A DNA stretch of 64,000 bases from AP-15 sp963701815 (GTDB taxonomy: Bacteria; Pseudomonadota; Alphaproteobacteria; ATCC43930; CGMCC-115725): contig CAVPBN010000029.1 of assembly GCA_963701815.1 (NCBI GenBank), positions 20,887-84,886 on the forward strand, in the 5' to 3' direction. The position numbers and the translations under genes were made by a program. Position 1 is the first letter of the stretch. Every line of letters begins with the position of its first letter. Shown in pieces: positions 28,449 to 37,964 of the stretch. The notes under the pieces are model-generated. The model ran no database searches. It worked only from the letters and a program-made list of their open reading frames with translations, and was not told the origin of the DNA.

Positions 28449-30106
28449 GCTTTGTCAAACGCGCCGAGAGCGATGGCACGCTCGATTCCCGGATCGCGCT
28501 GCTGTCGACGCGTCGGGTCGCACCGGTCGCGAACGTCCCCGCGCCGGACCCGGTGCCGGAGGTCCCGCCCGATCCAAGCACCTCCGTCGAGGATCGCCTT
28601 GCCGCCGCACGGGAGCAATTGCTGCAGCGCCTGAGCGCGGACATCCGGCCGGAGCGCCGCAATGTCCTCAGCCGCGGCGAGCTCGCCAAGATCGTCGACA
28701 CCGCGGTGCAGGCCTATCTGCTGCGGAATAGTATCGTGGCGAACCCGCTGGACCGCCGCGATTTGATCACCGCGCTGATCCAGGCCTTGATCAACCCGCC
28801 TGCGGAGGAAACCCAGCCCGAAGCCGCCGGGACGCGGCGCTATTCCCGCCGCGCGACGGTCGAGACGGCGAAAGCGCAGATTCAACCGCTTGTCGTCGAG
28901 CACATGGATGTTGCCGCCGCCGCCGAGATGCCGCGCGCGACCTTCGAGGCGCAGCTGGCCGGCTGGGTCAAGGACCTGCTGGTCGAGACCAAGATCCAGC
29001 TGAATTTTGTCGAGCAGCGCGAACTCGTCGAAGCCCTGATCGCCGACATGCTCGGTCTCGGCCCGATCGAGCCGTTGATCGACGACGACAGCGTAACCGA
29101 CATCATGGTGAACGGACCAAAGCAGGTCTACATCGAGCGCCGCGGCAAACTCGAATTGACCGATGTGACCTTTCGCGACGATCAGCATGTGATGAATGTG
29201 GCGACAAAGATCGTGGCGCGGATCGGTCGCCGCATCGACGAGTCTCGACCGCTCGTCGATGCCCGCCTCCAGGACGGCAGCCGGGTCAATATCATCATCC
29301 CGCCGCTGGCGATCGACGGACCGTCCATCTCCATCCGCAAGTTCTCGAAAAAGACGATCACCCTCGACACTATGGCTCAACAGGCCAACATCTCGCCGGA
29401 GATGGCGACGTTGCTGAAGATTGCCGCGCGCTGCCGCCTCAACATCCTGATCTCCGGGGGCACCGGTTCCGGCAAGACGACATTGCTGAACGCCTTGTCG
29501 CGGCTGATCGATCCGGCCGAGCGCACTGTGACGATCGAGGACGCGGCCGAACTGCAACTTCAGCAGCCGCATGTGGTGCGGCTCGAAACGCGGCCGTCGA
29601 ACCTCGAGGGCACCGGGGAAATCTCGATGCGCGAATTGCTGCGGAACTCGTTGAGGATGCGCCCCGACCGCATCATCCTCGGCGAGATCCGAGGCTCAGA
29701 GGCGCTCGACGTGTTGCAGGCGATGAATACCGGCCATGACGGCTCGATGAGCACGATCCACGCCAACCGGCCGCGCGAGGCGCTGACCCGGCTCGAAAAC
29801 ATGGTCGGGATGGCAGGCATCAATCTACCCTCGCGCGCCGTGCGCACTCAAATCGCCGGCGCCGTCAACATAATCCTGCAAGTCAACCGCATGCGAGACG
29901 GCATACGGCGCGTTACCGACGTGGTCGAAGTGGTCGGGATGGAAGGAGACATCATTACCACCCAGGAATTGTTCACTTTCCAGTTTCAGGGCGAGGCAAC
30001 AGATGGAAGACTGAGAGGCATATTCAAATCGAGTGGGGTACGACCACACTTTCTACCACGTGCCGAATATTATGGATTAGATCGTCCACTACTTGAGATG
30101 CTCTGA
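28442..30106 (+). CDS. cpaF: Tad pilus assembly ATPase CpaF/TadA
   Basis: The hexameric secretion ATPase that drives pilus extension (and retraction in Tad systems). About 554 residues from the ATG at 28442. Motifs: DIMVNGPKQVYIERRGKLEL (N-terminal domain), Walker A SGGTGSGKTTLLNAL (about residue 345), Asp box TVTIEDAAELQL, Walker B RPDRIILGEIRG, and His box GHDGSMSTIHANRPREAL. All catalytic elements are intact. The first 60 residues are variable and proline-rich. The start overlaps the cpaE stop by seven bases. Confidence 0.95.
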   Translation: MVGFVKRAESDGTLDSRIALLSTRRVAPVANVPAPDPVPEVPPDPSTSVEDRLAAAREQLLQRLSADIRPERRNVLSRGELAKIVDTAVQAYLLRNSIVANPLDRRDLITALIQALINPPAEETQPEAAGTRRYSRRATVETAKAQIQPLVVEHMDVAAAAEMPRATFEAQLAGWVKDLLVETKIQLNFVEQRELVEALIADMLGLGPIEPLIDDDSVTDIMVNGPKQVYIERRGKLELTDVTFRDDQHVMNVATKIVARIGRRIDESRPLVDARLQDGSRVNIIIPPLAIDGPSISIRKFSKKTITLDTMAQQANISPEMATLLKIAARCRLNILISGGTGSGKTTLLNALSRLIDPAERTVTIEDAAELQLQQPHVVRLETRPSNLEGTGEISMRELLRNSLRMRPDRIILGEIRGSEALDVLQAMNTGHDGSMSTIHANRPREALTRLENMVGMAGINLPSRAVRTQIAGAVNIILQVNRMRDGIRRVTDVVEVVGMEGDIITTQELFTFQFQGEATDGRLRGIFKSSGVRPHFLPRAEYYGLDRPLLEML

Positions 30107-30109
30107 AAC

Positions 30110-31100
30110 ATGCCGTTGCCCCTCGACATCACAGCAGGGATTGCCGCAGTTGCCGTCGCATCCAGTTTTGGACTGGTGGCGTTTGCCCTGGTCGCCGGGG
30201 CGGAACGGCGGCGCGCCAGGCGGCGGTTCGTCGCCGTGCGAGATCAGGCAAGGGGCATCGCTCCTACGGCCGCTGTTGCCGTTGCGCGGTCATTGGCGCG
30301 GCAGGGGAGCGGCACCCCGAAGATCGATCGGGTCGCCGGTTGGCTGCCTCGCCGCCAGATTCTCGCGGCGCGGCTGAGTCGGACCGGGCGACAGATCAGC
30401 ATCGGGCAATATGCCATCGCATGCTGCCGGGCTGATGATCGTGGCGAGCGCCGCCCTCATCGGTCTGACCAGGATCGGCGTCGTACCGAGCCTGCTGATC
30501 GGACTGGCGATCGGGACCGCGGTGCCGCACATGATGATCGGCCGCCTGGCAAAGCGCCGCACCGCCGCGTTCATCGCCCTCTTCCCGGAGGCCATCGACC
30601 TGATGGTCCGGGCGCTGCAGGCAGGACTGCCGATCACCGAGGCGATCGTCGGCGCCGGCCGTGAAATCGCAGATCCGGTCGGCGCCGAACTGCGTCAGGT
30701 CGAGAGCGGAATGCGAATGGGCCGAGACCTCGAACCGCTGCTGTGGGAAATCGCCGTCCGCATCGAAGCGCCCGAGTTCCGGTTCTTTATTACGGCCCTG
30801 AGCGTGCAGCGGGAAACCGGCGGCAATCTCGCCGAGACCCTCGCCAATCTCTCCGAGGTCCTCCGCCGCCGCCGGCAGATGCGCGCAAAAGTCCGTGCGA
30901 TGGCGAGTGAGACGAGAGCTACGACGATGATCCTCGGCGGGCTTCCGGTCGCGGTGATCCTGCTGCTCGCAGCGACCTCTCCCGGCTATTTGAAGCCCCT
31001 CTTTACCGATGTTCGCGGGCTCCTTCTCGATGGTCTGGCGCTGTCGATGCTCGGGATCGGGATTTTCATCATGACCAAAATGGCGCATTTCGAGATATGA
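30110..31100 (+). CDS. tadB: Tad pilus membrane platform protein TadB, frame broken near 30421-30428
   Basis: Inner-membrane GspF-like platform protein. It starts three bases after cpaF. The first frame is good through the membrane segment and TGRQISIGQYAIAC; after one surplus base it continues AGLMIVASAALIGLTRIG, then the T2SSF domain (AIDLMVRALQAGLPITEA, then TGGNLAETLANLSEVLRRR) and two C-terminal membrane segments. The span equals three times 330 plus one. Both halves are well conserved, so an extra base introduced by error is likely. The stop overlaps tadC by four bases (ATGA). Confidence 0.88.
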
Positions 31101-32098
31101 GGAGCACGCAGCTTCGAAATTTCGACATGGATCAATGGCTGCCGGGCGGCCTCCATGTCGACGACCTGATCGCGCTGGTCGCCGGACTGGCGGTGCTGGC
31201 GGTCCTTTTCGTGATGTGGCAGGCGCTGCGGAGTTACGGCAGCCCGTTCGAACGCCGGCTCGCGAGTATCGTCGAGCGTCGCGAGACGCTTCGCCGAACC
31301 GCCGTCGGCTCGCGTCGCGGGCAGCAGCGCCTGAGCCCCGGCGGCTGGATGCACCAGATAGTGAGCCGGCTCGACCTCCTCCGCTCGCGGCACGCCGACG
31401 AGGCGCGCGCGAAGCTGGCGCGCGCAGGGTTCCGATCGCGGGACGCGATGGTCGGCTACCTGTTTGCCCAGGTCAGTCTGCCGGCTGCGCTGGGACTGGC
31501 GATGGTGCTGGACACCTACGTCCTGCACCTCGTACCGATCCGGCCGGCATTGCAATTTCTACCCGTACTGGCGGCCGTCATGCTCGGCTTTTACGCCCCA
31601 AAGCTGTACCTCAAGAACGCTTCCGACAAACGGGCCAAAAAGCTGAAGCTGGCTTTGCCGGACGGGCTCGACCTGACGGTGATTTGCGCCGAGGCCGGGC
31701 TCAGTCTCGACGCGACCCTGTTGCGCGTGTCGCGCGAATTGGCGAACAGCTGGCCGGAACTCGCCGAAGAGCTTGCCATCACCGCGGCTGAATTGACCTT
31801 TTTGCCGGATCGGCGCCTGGCTTTCGACAACCTCAACAGCCGAACCAACATCGACGGGATCCGAGCGGTCGTCAACACGTTGCAGCAGACGGCAAAGTTC
31901 GGGACGCCGCTGGCTCAATCCCTGCGCATCCTCGCCAGCGAGATGCGCGCGCTGCGGATGACCGCAGCCGAGGAAAAGGCGGCCCGGCTGCCGGCGCTCA
32001 TGACGGTGCCGATGATCATGTTCATTCTGCCGACGCTCTTTATCGTCCTGATCGGGCCAGCGGCGATCGCCGTGTACGACACCATGGCCGCACACTGA
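31097..32098 (+). CDS. tadC: Tad pilus membrane platform protein TadC
   Basis: Second GspF-like platform protein, paralogous to TadB; 333 residues. N-terminal membrane segment (LIALVAGLAVLAVLFVMW), then the T2SSF domain with LPDGLDLTVICAEAGLSLDA and a second conserved block ending LRILASEMRALRM, and C-terminal membrane segments ending FILPTLFIVLIGPAAIAVYD. Start taken at 31097 because of the ATGA overlap with tadB; an ATG at 31127 is an alternative. It is the last plus-strand gene of the operon; tadD follows in the opposite direction. Confidence 0.92.
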   Translation: MRSTQLRNFDMDQWLPGGLHVDDLIALVAGLAVLAVLFVMWQALRSYGSPFERRLASIVERRETLRRTAVGSRRGQQRLSPGGWMHQIVSRLDLLRSRHADEARAKLARAGFRSRDAMVGYLFAQVSLPAALGLAMVLDTYVLHLVPIRPALQFLPVLAAVMLGFYAPKLYLKNASDKRAKKLKLALPDGLDLTVICAEAGLSLDATLLRVSRELANSWPELAEELAITAAELTFLPDRRLAFDNLNSRTNIDGIRAVVNTLQQTAKFGTPLAQSLRILASEMRALRMTAAEEKAARLPALMTVPMIMFILPTLFIVLIGPAAIAVYDTMAAH

Positions 32099-32119
32099 TC
32101 ATGACCGTGATCATGACCG
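32096..32119. repeat. 12-bp tandem duplication at the tadC/tadD convergent stops
   Basis: TGATCATGACCG occurs twice in tandem (32096-32107, 32108-32119). Each unit contains TGA on the plus strand and TCA (a minus-strand stop), so the duplication sits across the tadC stop and provides the tadD stop. A replication-slippage duplication is the likely origin. Confidence 0.75.
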
Positions 32120-32986
32120 TGGCGGCGTGCCGATGCCGGCGGACAGAATCGCCCGGCTGAGCGCGGCGGGAGGAAGTTCGCGCAAAATCTGATAATAGGC
32201 GAGGTTATGCTCGACCGAGGCTTGGTCGAGATCGATGCGGCCGATCCGCGCCGCCTCCGCCGGGTCTCCTGCAAGACCATAGATCAACGCCAGGTTCTGT
32301 CGCGCCGGCGCTGACGCCGCCGGTTGCAGTTCGGCGATCGCAGCCGAAAAACTCCCGCTCAATGCCAGCGACAGAGCCAGATTGACGGTCAGAGCAGCGG
32401 CGGTCGGCGTACCGGGAGGCGCATATCTGAGGCCTTGCCGATAGATCTGCTGCGCGACCGCATGCCGGCCCTGGAGATCTGTGGCTACTCCCTGCAAAAG
32501 CAGCACGCTCGGGTCGTTCGGGCGGACGGTCAGCACCGCCGACAATGGGTTCAGCGCCAGCTCGGGCCGGCCGGTCTTCAGATAGGCCCTCGCCAGGCCG
32601 AGCTGCGCCGCCGTATCGCTGGAATCGCGGGCGAGAGCAGAGTTGTAGGCGAGAATGGCTTCGTTGACCGAGCCGATCTCGAGCAGCATATCGCCGGAAG
32701 CGACAAAGGGCGCGGGCGCACGCGGCTCGATTTCGGCGGCCCGGCGAAAAACACTGAGCGCATTGACCGGATCGCCTCCGGCCCGTGCCGCCTCTCCAAT
32801 CCGCATCAGCGCCGCATAGCTGGGCGGCGATCCTCCGCCGTCACGGCCATTGACGCTCAGCGGATCGTAATGCACCGGAAACGGCTCGCAGCCCGCCAGC
32901 GCCAATATCGTCAGCGCAACGGGCAGCGATCGCAGCACGAAGAAATTGCCGATGCCACGCCGGCCGACATCCTCAATCTTTCCCAT
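32111..32986 (-). CDS. tadD: TPR lipoprotein TadD
   Basis: A 291-residue lipoprotein with a signal peptide ending in the lipobox LALAGC, followed by tetratricopeptide repeats (PSYAALMRIGEAARAGGDPV, NALSVFRRAAEIEPRAPAP, TAAQLGLARAYLKTGRPELA). TadD is thought to help place the secretin in the outer membrane. Finding tadD but no secretin gene here suggests that the secretin is encoded elsewhere. The gene converges with tadC instead of following it on the same strand, so it needs its own promoter. Confidence 0.88.
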   Translation of the reverse strand: MGKIEDVGRRGIGNFFVLRSLPVALTILALAGCEPFPVHYDPLSVNGRDGGGSPPSYAALMRIGEAARAGGDPVNALSVFRRAAEIEPRAPAPFVASGDMLLEIGSVNEAILAYNSALARDSSDTAAQLGLARAYLKTGRPELALNPLSAVLTVRPNDPSVLLLQGVATDLQGRHAVAQQIYRQGLRYAPPGTPTAAALTVNLALSLALSGSFSAAIAELQPAASAPARQNLALIYGLAGDPAEAARIGRIDLDQASVEHNLAYYQILRELPPAALSRAILSAGIGTPPRS

Positions 32987-33144
32987 TATGGCCCCGCCGC
33001 TGCATAACCGCCTCGGTAACGCAGTATGTGCAGACCGTCAAGATCACGTCCCAATCGCTGCCGACCCTCAAAGAAACAAAGTATCGGCGTCAGGCGATCA
33101 GCCGCAAGCCCCTCGCCGCGTGCGAATCGGGCGGGCGTCTGCCG

Positions 33145-35827
33145 TCAGCTGCCGGGATCGGCCGGTCCTCTGGCGGCGATTGCCCGCTCGATCGCCGCCA
33201 ATGCCGCCTCGGCGCGAGCGGCCTGCGGCCCCCCCGCCTGCGCCATCTCGGCCCGCCCGCCGCCGCCCTTCCCGCCGAGCGCCTCGGCGCCGAGGCGAAC
33301 GAGATCGACTGCGTCGAACCGGCCGGTCAGGTCCGGGGTTACCGCGACCACGATCGCTGCTTTGCCCTCCGCGCGCGACACCACGGTGACAATACCCGAG
33401 CCGATCCGCCGCTTCAGATCGTCGGCCAGCGTTTTTAGTTCGCGACCCGGCACCCCTTCGACGACGCGGCCGTCAAAGGCGATCTCGCCCAGGCGCTTTT
33501 CGGACGATCCGACGGCCGGGCCGGCGCTCGCCAGCGCCCGTCGCGCCTCGGCCAACTCGCGTTCCAATCGGCGGCGCTCGTCGACGAGGCTGGCGACCCG
33601 CGCCGCCAGGTCCGCCGGGCTGGATCGGACGGTCGCGGCAACCCGATGCAGGATGCCCTTCTTCTTCAGCGACATAAGCTTCGGCAGCGGCCCCGGTCAG
33701 AGCTTCGATGCGGCGCACTCCGGAGGCAATCGCGGTTTCGGCGACGATCTTGAACAAGCCGATATCGCCGGTGCGGCGCACATGCGTGCCGCCGCAAAGC
33801 TCGACCGAGAACGGCCGCTCGGCGGCGCTCGCGGCACCCATCGAGACCACCCGCACCTCGTCGCCGTATTTTTCGCCGAACAGCGCCAGCGCCCCCTCGG
33901 CCACGGCCTGGTCGGGGGTCAGCAGCCGGGTGCGCACCGCGGCATTCAGCCGGATCTCGTCGTTGACCGTGGTTTCCACCGCCCGGATGTCGGCCTCGGT
34001 CAACGGCCGCGGCTGACTGAAGTCGAACCGCAGCCGGTCCGGCGCGACGAGCGAGCCCTTTTGCGTCACATGCTCGCCGAGACGGGCGCGCAACGCCTGG
34101 TGCAGCAGGTGCGTCACCGAATGGTTGGCGCGCAGCCGGCGGCGGCGGCGGCCGTCGACGCGCAATTCGACCGCGTCGCCGACCTGGAACGCACCATGCG
34201 AAACCACCCCCAGGTGAACATGCAGTTCGCCCGCCTGCTTGAGCGTGTCCCGCACCGCGAGCTCGCCGCCCGCCGGCGAAAAGATCACCCCGCTGTCGCC
34301 GAGCTGGCCGCCCGACTCGGCATAGAACGGGGTCTGGTTGACAAGGATTGCGACCTCGTCGCCGGTCTTTGCCGCCTCGACCCGCTCGTTGCCGCGCAGG
34401 ATCGCCCGGATGACGCCCTCGGCGGTTTCGGTCTCGTAGCCGAGAAACTCGGTTGCGCCGAACTCGTCGCGCAACGCAAACCACGCCGCGCCGGTTGCCG
34501 CCTCGCCCGAACCGATCCATGAAGCCCGCGACAGGTCCTTGGCCAGCCGCATTTCTTCGTCGAACCCGGCGATGTCGACCTCGACCGGCGGTCGCCGCGA
34601 GCGGCAGTAATCCTGCGTCAGATCGAGCGGAAAGCCATAGGTGTCGTACAGTACGAAGGCGACCGAACCCGCGAGTTTTCCGTCCTTGGTAAGCCCGGGA
34701 CCCTGCAGCATCTCCTCGAGCAGGCGCAGCCCGCGCTCCAGGTTCTGCTTGAAATTGGTCTCCTCGAAGCGAAGGGTCTCGGTGATCAGCGCCTGCGCCC
34801 GCAATAATTCGGGAAAGGCGGCGCCCATCTGCGTCGCCAGGGCCGGCACCAGCCGCCACATCAGCGGCTCCTTGACCCCCAGCATATGGGCATGCCGCAT
34901 CGCGCGGCGCATGATCCGGCGCAATACATAGCCGCGCCCTTCCCGGCTCGGCAGCACGCCGTCGGCAATCAGAAAGGCCGAGGCGCGCAAATGATCGGCA
35001 ATGACCCGATGCGAGATCGCATGCTCGCCGTCCGGGGCCACGCCCGAGGCGTCGGCCGAGGCCATGATCAGCGCGCGGAACAGATCGATGTCGTAATTGT
35101 CGTGCCGGCCTTGCAATACCGCGGCGATGCGCTCGAGCCCCATGCCGGTGTCGATCGACGGGTGCGGCAGCGATCGGCGCTCGCCGACGCCGACCTGCTC
35201 GTACTGCATGAAGACGAGGTTCCAGATTTCGACAAAACGGTCGCCATCGGCATCGGCGCTTCCGGGCGGGCCGCCGGGGATGGCAGCGCCGTGATCGTAA
35301 AAGATTTCCGAGCACGGACCGCACGGCCCGACCTCGCCCATTGCCCAGAAATTGTCCGAGGTCGCGATCGGGACGATACGCGATCGCGGCAGCCCGGCGA
35401 TCCTGGCCCACAATCCGGCGGCATCGTCATCCTCGGCGTAGACCGTGACCATCAGCCGATCGCGGGCGATTCCGAACTCGCGGGTCAGCAGGTTCCAGGC
35501 CAGCTCGATCGCCCGCTCTTTGAAATAATCGCCAAAGGAAAAATTGCCGAGCATCTCAAAGAAGGTGTGATGACGCGCGGTATAGCCGACATTTTCCAGA
35601 TCGTTGTGCTTGCCCCCGGCGCGCACGCATTTTTGCGCGGTGGCGGCCCGGGCATAGGGGCGCTTATCGAGCCCGGTAAAGACGTTCTTGAACTGCACCA
35701 TGCCGGCGTTGGTGAACAGCAATGTCGGATCGTTTCTCGGCACCAGCGGGCTCGACGGCACGATTTCGTGACCGTGACGGGCGAAGTAGTCGAGAAAGGC
35801 GGTGCGGATATCGTTGGCGGTCTGCAT
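33145..35827 (-). CDS. alaS: Alanine-tRNA ligase, frame broken at 33656-33658
   Basis: Charges tRNA-Ala. The start at 35827 gives MQTANDIRTAFLDYFARHGH; upstream starts add 51 unrelated residues. Class II motif 1 (SSPLVPRNDPTLLFTNAGM), motif 2 (NLENVGY-type, HHTFFEMLGNFSFGDYF), motif 3 (GLERIAAVLQG), the editing-domain zinc sites (ANHSVTHLLHQALR, CGGTH) and a C-terminal DHHA1-type region are all present. The frame shifts after EAYVAEEEG and resumes GILHRVAATVRSSPADLA; removing one G from a run of three joins them. As alaS is essential, this break is most likely an error in the sequence. Total length about 893 residues is normal. Confidence 0.95.
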
Positions 35828-35997
35828 CGATAGATTGTGGCCCTCCGCGGCAGCCATGCAAGAGGCGGCATGCGGCGTTATCGCAGCCCGCCCGCAATGC
35901 TGTCCAGATGAACCGGAGCCTATCGCCGATGCGACGCAGTGGAGCGGCAAGCCGTCATCGTGATATTGAACGCGCAGCATCTGCGGGGATTGCGATC

Positions 35998-36723
35998 ATG
36001 GTCGATTTCTCGGGCAGCCACGTCGTTGTGACCGGAGGCACAGGCGCCCTCGGCCGGGCCGTCGTCGCCGCCTTGCGTACCGGCGGCGCGGTCTGTCACG
36101 TTCCAAACCTGGCAGCCGCCGAACTCGCCGACTTTCCGCTGGCGAGCGATCCCGGCGTCCGGATCGCGCATAATGTCGACCTCGCCGATGAGGCTGCGGT
36201 CCGCGCCTTCTATCAGGCGCTGCCGCCGCTTTGGGCGTCGATCCATCTTGCCGGCGGTTTCGCGATGGCGCCGGTCGGCGCCATCTCGGGCGCGGATTTC
36301 ACGGCGCAATTCCGCATGAATGCCCTGTCGTGCTTCCTGTGCTCCGCGGCGGCCGTCGCCGCCTTCCGGGCGCGCCGGCAACCGGGTCCGGGCGGCGCCA
36401 GAGGCGGACGGATCGTCAACGTCGCCGCCAGACCGGCGCTCGAACCGCGTCTCGGCGCGGGGATGATCGCCTACACTGCCGCGAAATCGGCGGTAGCGGC
36501 GCTGACCCAGGCGCTGGCGCAGGAGATTGTCGACGAAGACATCTGGGTCAATGCGGTTGCGCCCTCGATCCTCGACACCCCGGCGAACCGGGCGGCAATG
36601 CCGGACGCCGAGCACGGCCGCTGGGTCGCGCCCGACGACATTGCCGAACTGATCGTCTTCCTCGCATCCGCCGCCAATCAGGTGACCCGCGGCGCGGTAA
36701 TCCCGGTTTACGGCGGGTCATGA
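35998..36723 (+). CDS. SDR-family oxidoreductase
   Basis: Short-chain dehydrogenase/reductase of 241 residues. Cofactor loop TGGTGALGRAVV (residues 11-22), active-site YTAAK with the catalytic Tyr and Lys, and the C-terminal GAVIPVYGGS. The NAG-type motif is seen as HLAGGFAMAP. Starts with the ATG at 35998; the open frame upstream is antisense to alaS and not coding. It is divergent from alaS with a 170-base gap. Substrate unknown. Confidence 0.88.
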   Translation: MVDFSGSHVVVTGGTGALGRAVVAALRTGGAVCHVPNLAAAELADFPLASDPGVRIAHNVDLADEAAVRAFYQALPPLWASIHLAGGFAMAPVGAISGADFTAQFRMNALSCFLCSAAAVAAFRARRQPGPGGARGGRIVNVAARPALEPRLGAGMIAYTAAKSAVAALTQALAQEIVDEDIWVNAVAPSILDTPANRAAMPDAEHGRWVAPDDIAELIVFLASAANQVTRGAVIPVYGGS

Positions 36724-36870
36724 TCCGGAAGTGAGACCGGCGGAGCGCCGGCGGCCTCGCCGACACGTCCGCTTCGATCGACATCCGTTGCGGGAGCGCG
36801 GACGGCAACCCGGTTCTTCGCGCCGCACATGCCCATAATATTAAATCATACAAGCTCTTACAAATTTGCA

Positions 36871-36885
36871 TGCTGCGTCGCAGCA
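36871..36885. promoter_or_regulatory. 15-bp perfect palindrome in an AT-rich patch
   Basis: TGCTGCG-T-CGCAGCA, perfect over seven bases per arm, lies in an AT-rich segment about 50 bases upstream of a small membrane-protein gene. It could be an operator or a short hairpin in the leader. No run of T follows, so it is not a standard terminator. Confidence 0.4.
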
Positions 36886-36936
36886 AGATCGGTTTATAAA
36901 CTTCAGATGAAGGAGATCCAACGCAAGGGATTGTTG

Positions 36937-37152
36937 ATGAAGGAGCGCATGATTCGGCTCGACCGGATCGCCCACGAAATGAATGCTTGGCTTCTTGCCA
37001 TCGCCATCGGATTGGGGATGCTGGACCTTACCGTTCTGGTGGCAAAATGCATGCCGGCTCTACCGGATACGCCGGCTGTTTCGAGCAGCGATGGTCCCGA
37101 CCGCCCAGCCGGACCAGCTTCCCAGACCCGAACCGGCAATCCACGGAGCTGA
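36937..37152 (+). CDS. Small single-pass membrane protein of unknown function
   Basis: A 71-residue protein with one hydrophobic segment (AWLLAIAIGLGMLDLTVLVA) after a basic, amphipathic start (RLDRIAHEMN), then a Pro/Ser-rich tail. The ATG at 36937 is preceded by AAGGGA at good spacing; ATGs at 36907 and 36949 are alternatives. The RLDxIAxExNxWLL pattern recalls short uncharacterised alphaproteobacterial membrane proteins. Upstream is an AT-rich region with a palindrome at 36871-36885. Function unknown. Confidence 0.55.
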   Translation: MKERMIRLDRIAHEMNAWLLAIAIGLGMLDLTVLVAKCMPALPDTPAVSSSDGPDRPAGPASQTRTGNPRS

Positions 37153-37964
37153 CCGCCACGACGCGCCGCTCGTTGGCGAAAGGAAAACGATGAGGGCGCC
37201 GAGCGTCGAGCCGATCGCAGCTTGTTTCCGGCGACCGGCAGCGACTCCCCGAGATCAGCGGATATCCGGGCCGAGCCGGAGGCGCGTCGTTGCGAAATGC
37301 GTTTGCGAGGGTCTGTGTTTTACCGATGTCGGAACGACCCGACAGTACCGCTTTATGGCGTCGTCACCTGCTTGAAGCCGAGTTTTGGTGACCGAATTTG
37401 GTTGGTCACCTGATCCCTCTATAGCCCGCAAGCGGGTCTCGGTTCCGTCGGTGCAGCCGCAATCTCTCGGCTTCCGCTGCACGATGTTGCAAGGCTTCGC
37501 GATCGGCGACGCTGACCGTACCTTGAGTTTTGACCACGCATGCGGTGGGACAGCGCGTCACACCATTGGTACGGATGAAGACGGCAACTGGATCGTCACA
37601 CTCGTCGTATTGGGACATGACCGGTTTCCCTCGCTCATCGGATCGTTTCTGTCTGTCACCAAATCTAACCTGAGCGAGCCTAATCCTCTGCAAAATTGAT
37701 AGTTAAGCCGGCAACATTTATGGTTAATAATTCTTGCTGTCGTTATTGTCAGCGGTGATGGCCGCGGTGCTGCGCCCGTAATGCCCGACAACGGCAGGGT
37801 CTGCGCCGATCGGAAAAACGGGATTATGGCCGACGAGAAAACTTCCCGATCGCGGTGTCGGTCACGGTGCCGGGCAACCGCCGCAGCCGCTTCGGCAACT
37901 CGCAATGCCGAGGTGGACGAGGCGCCCTGCGGCCCAGGCGAGCAGGAGGCGATCGGCAGTCGTC
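37153..37964. other. Long region without a convincing gene
   Basis: About 810 bases before the nadE stop. It contains two perfect hairpins (GGTGACC/GGTCACC at 37387-37410 and CCCGC-AA-GCGGG at 37425-37436) and an AT-rich stretch near 37690-37745. A frame at 37385-37699 encodes 104 residues (with FAIGDADRTLSFDH and GNWIVTLVVLGHDRF), but the codon pattern and lack of a ribosome-binding site leave it unproven. No tRNA or known ncRNA is recognisable. Confidence 0.5.
37387..37410. repeat. Inverted repeat GGTGACC...GGTCACC
   Basis: Perfect 7-base arms (37387-37393 and 37404-37410) around a 10-base AT-rich loop. It is followed 15 bases later by a second, shorter hairpin (37425-37436). Possible operator or RNA structure in the gene-poor region. 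Confidence 0.5.

Noticed and set aside
33140..33675. Separate gene encoding the frame that starts MSLKKKGILHRV
   Set aside because: It is the C-terminal part of alaS in a shifted frame, not an independent protein.
37385..37699. 104-residue frame in the gene-poor region
   Set aside because: No ribosome-binding site, no recognisable family, and atypical composition; kept only as a note in the region entry.
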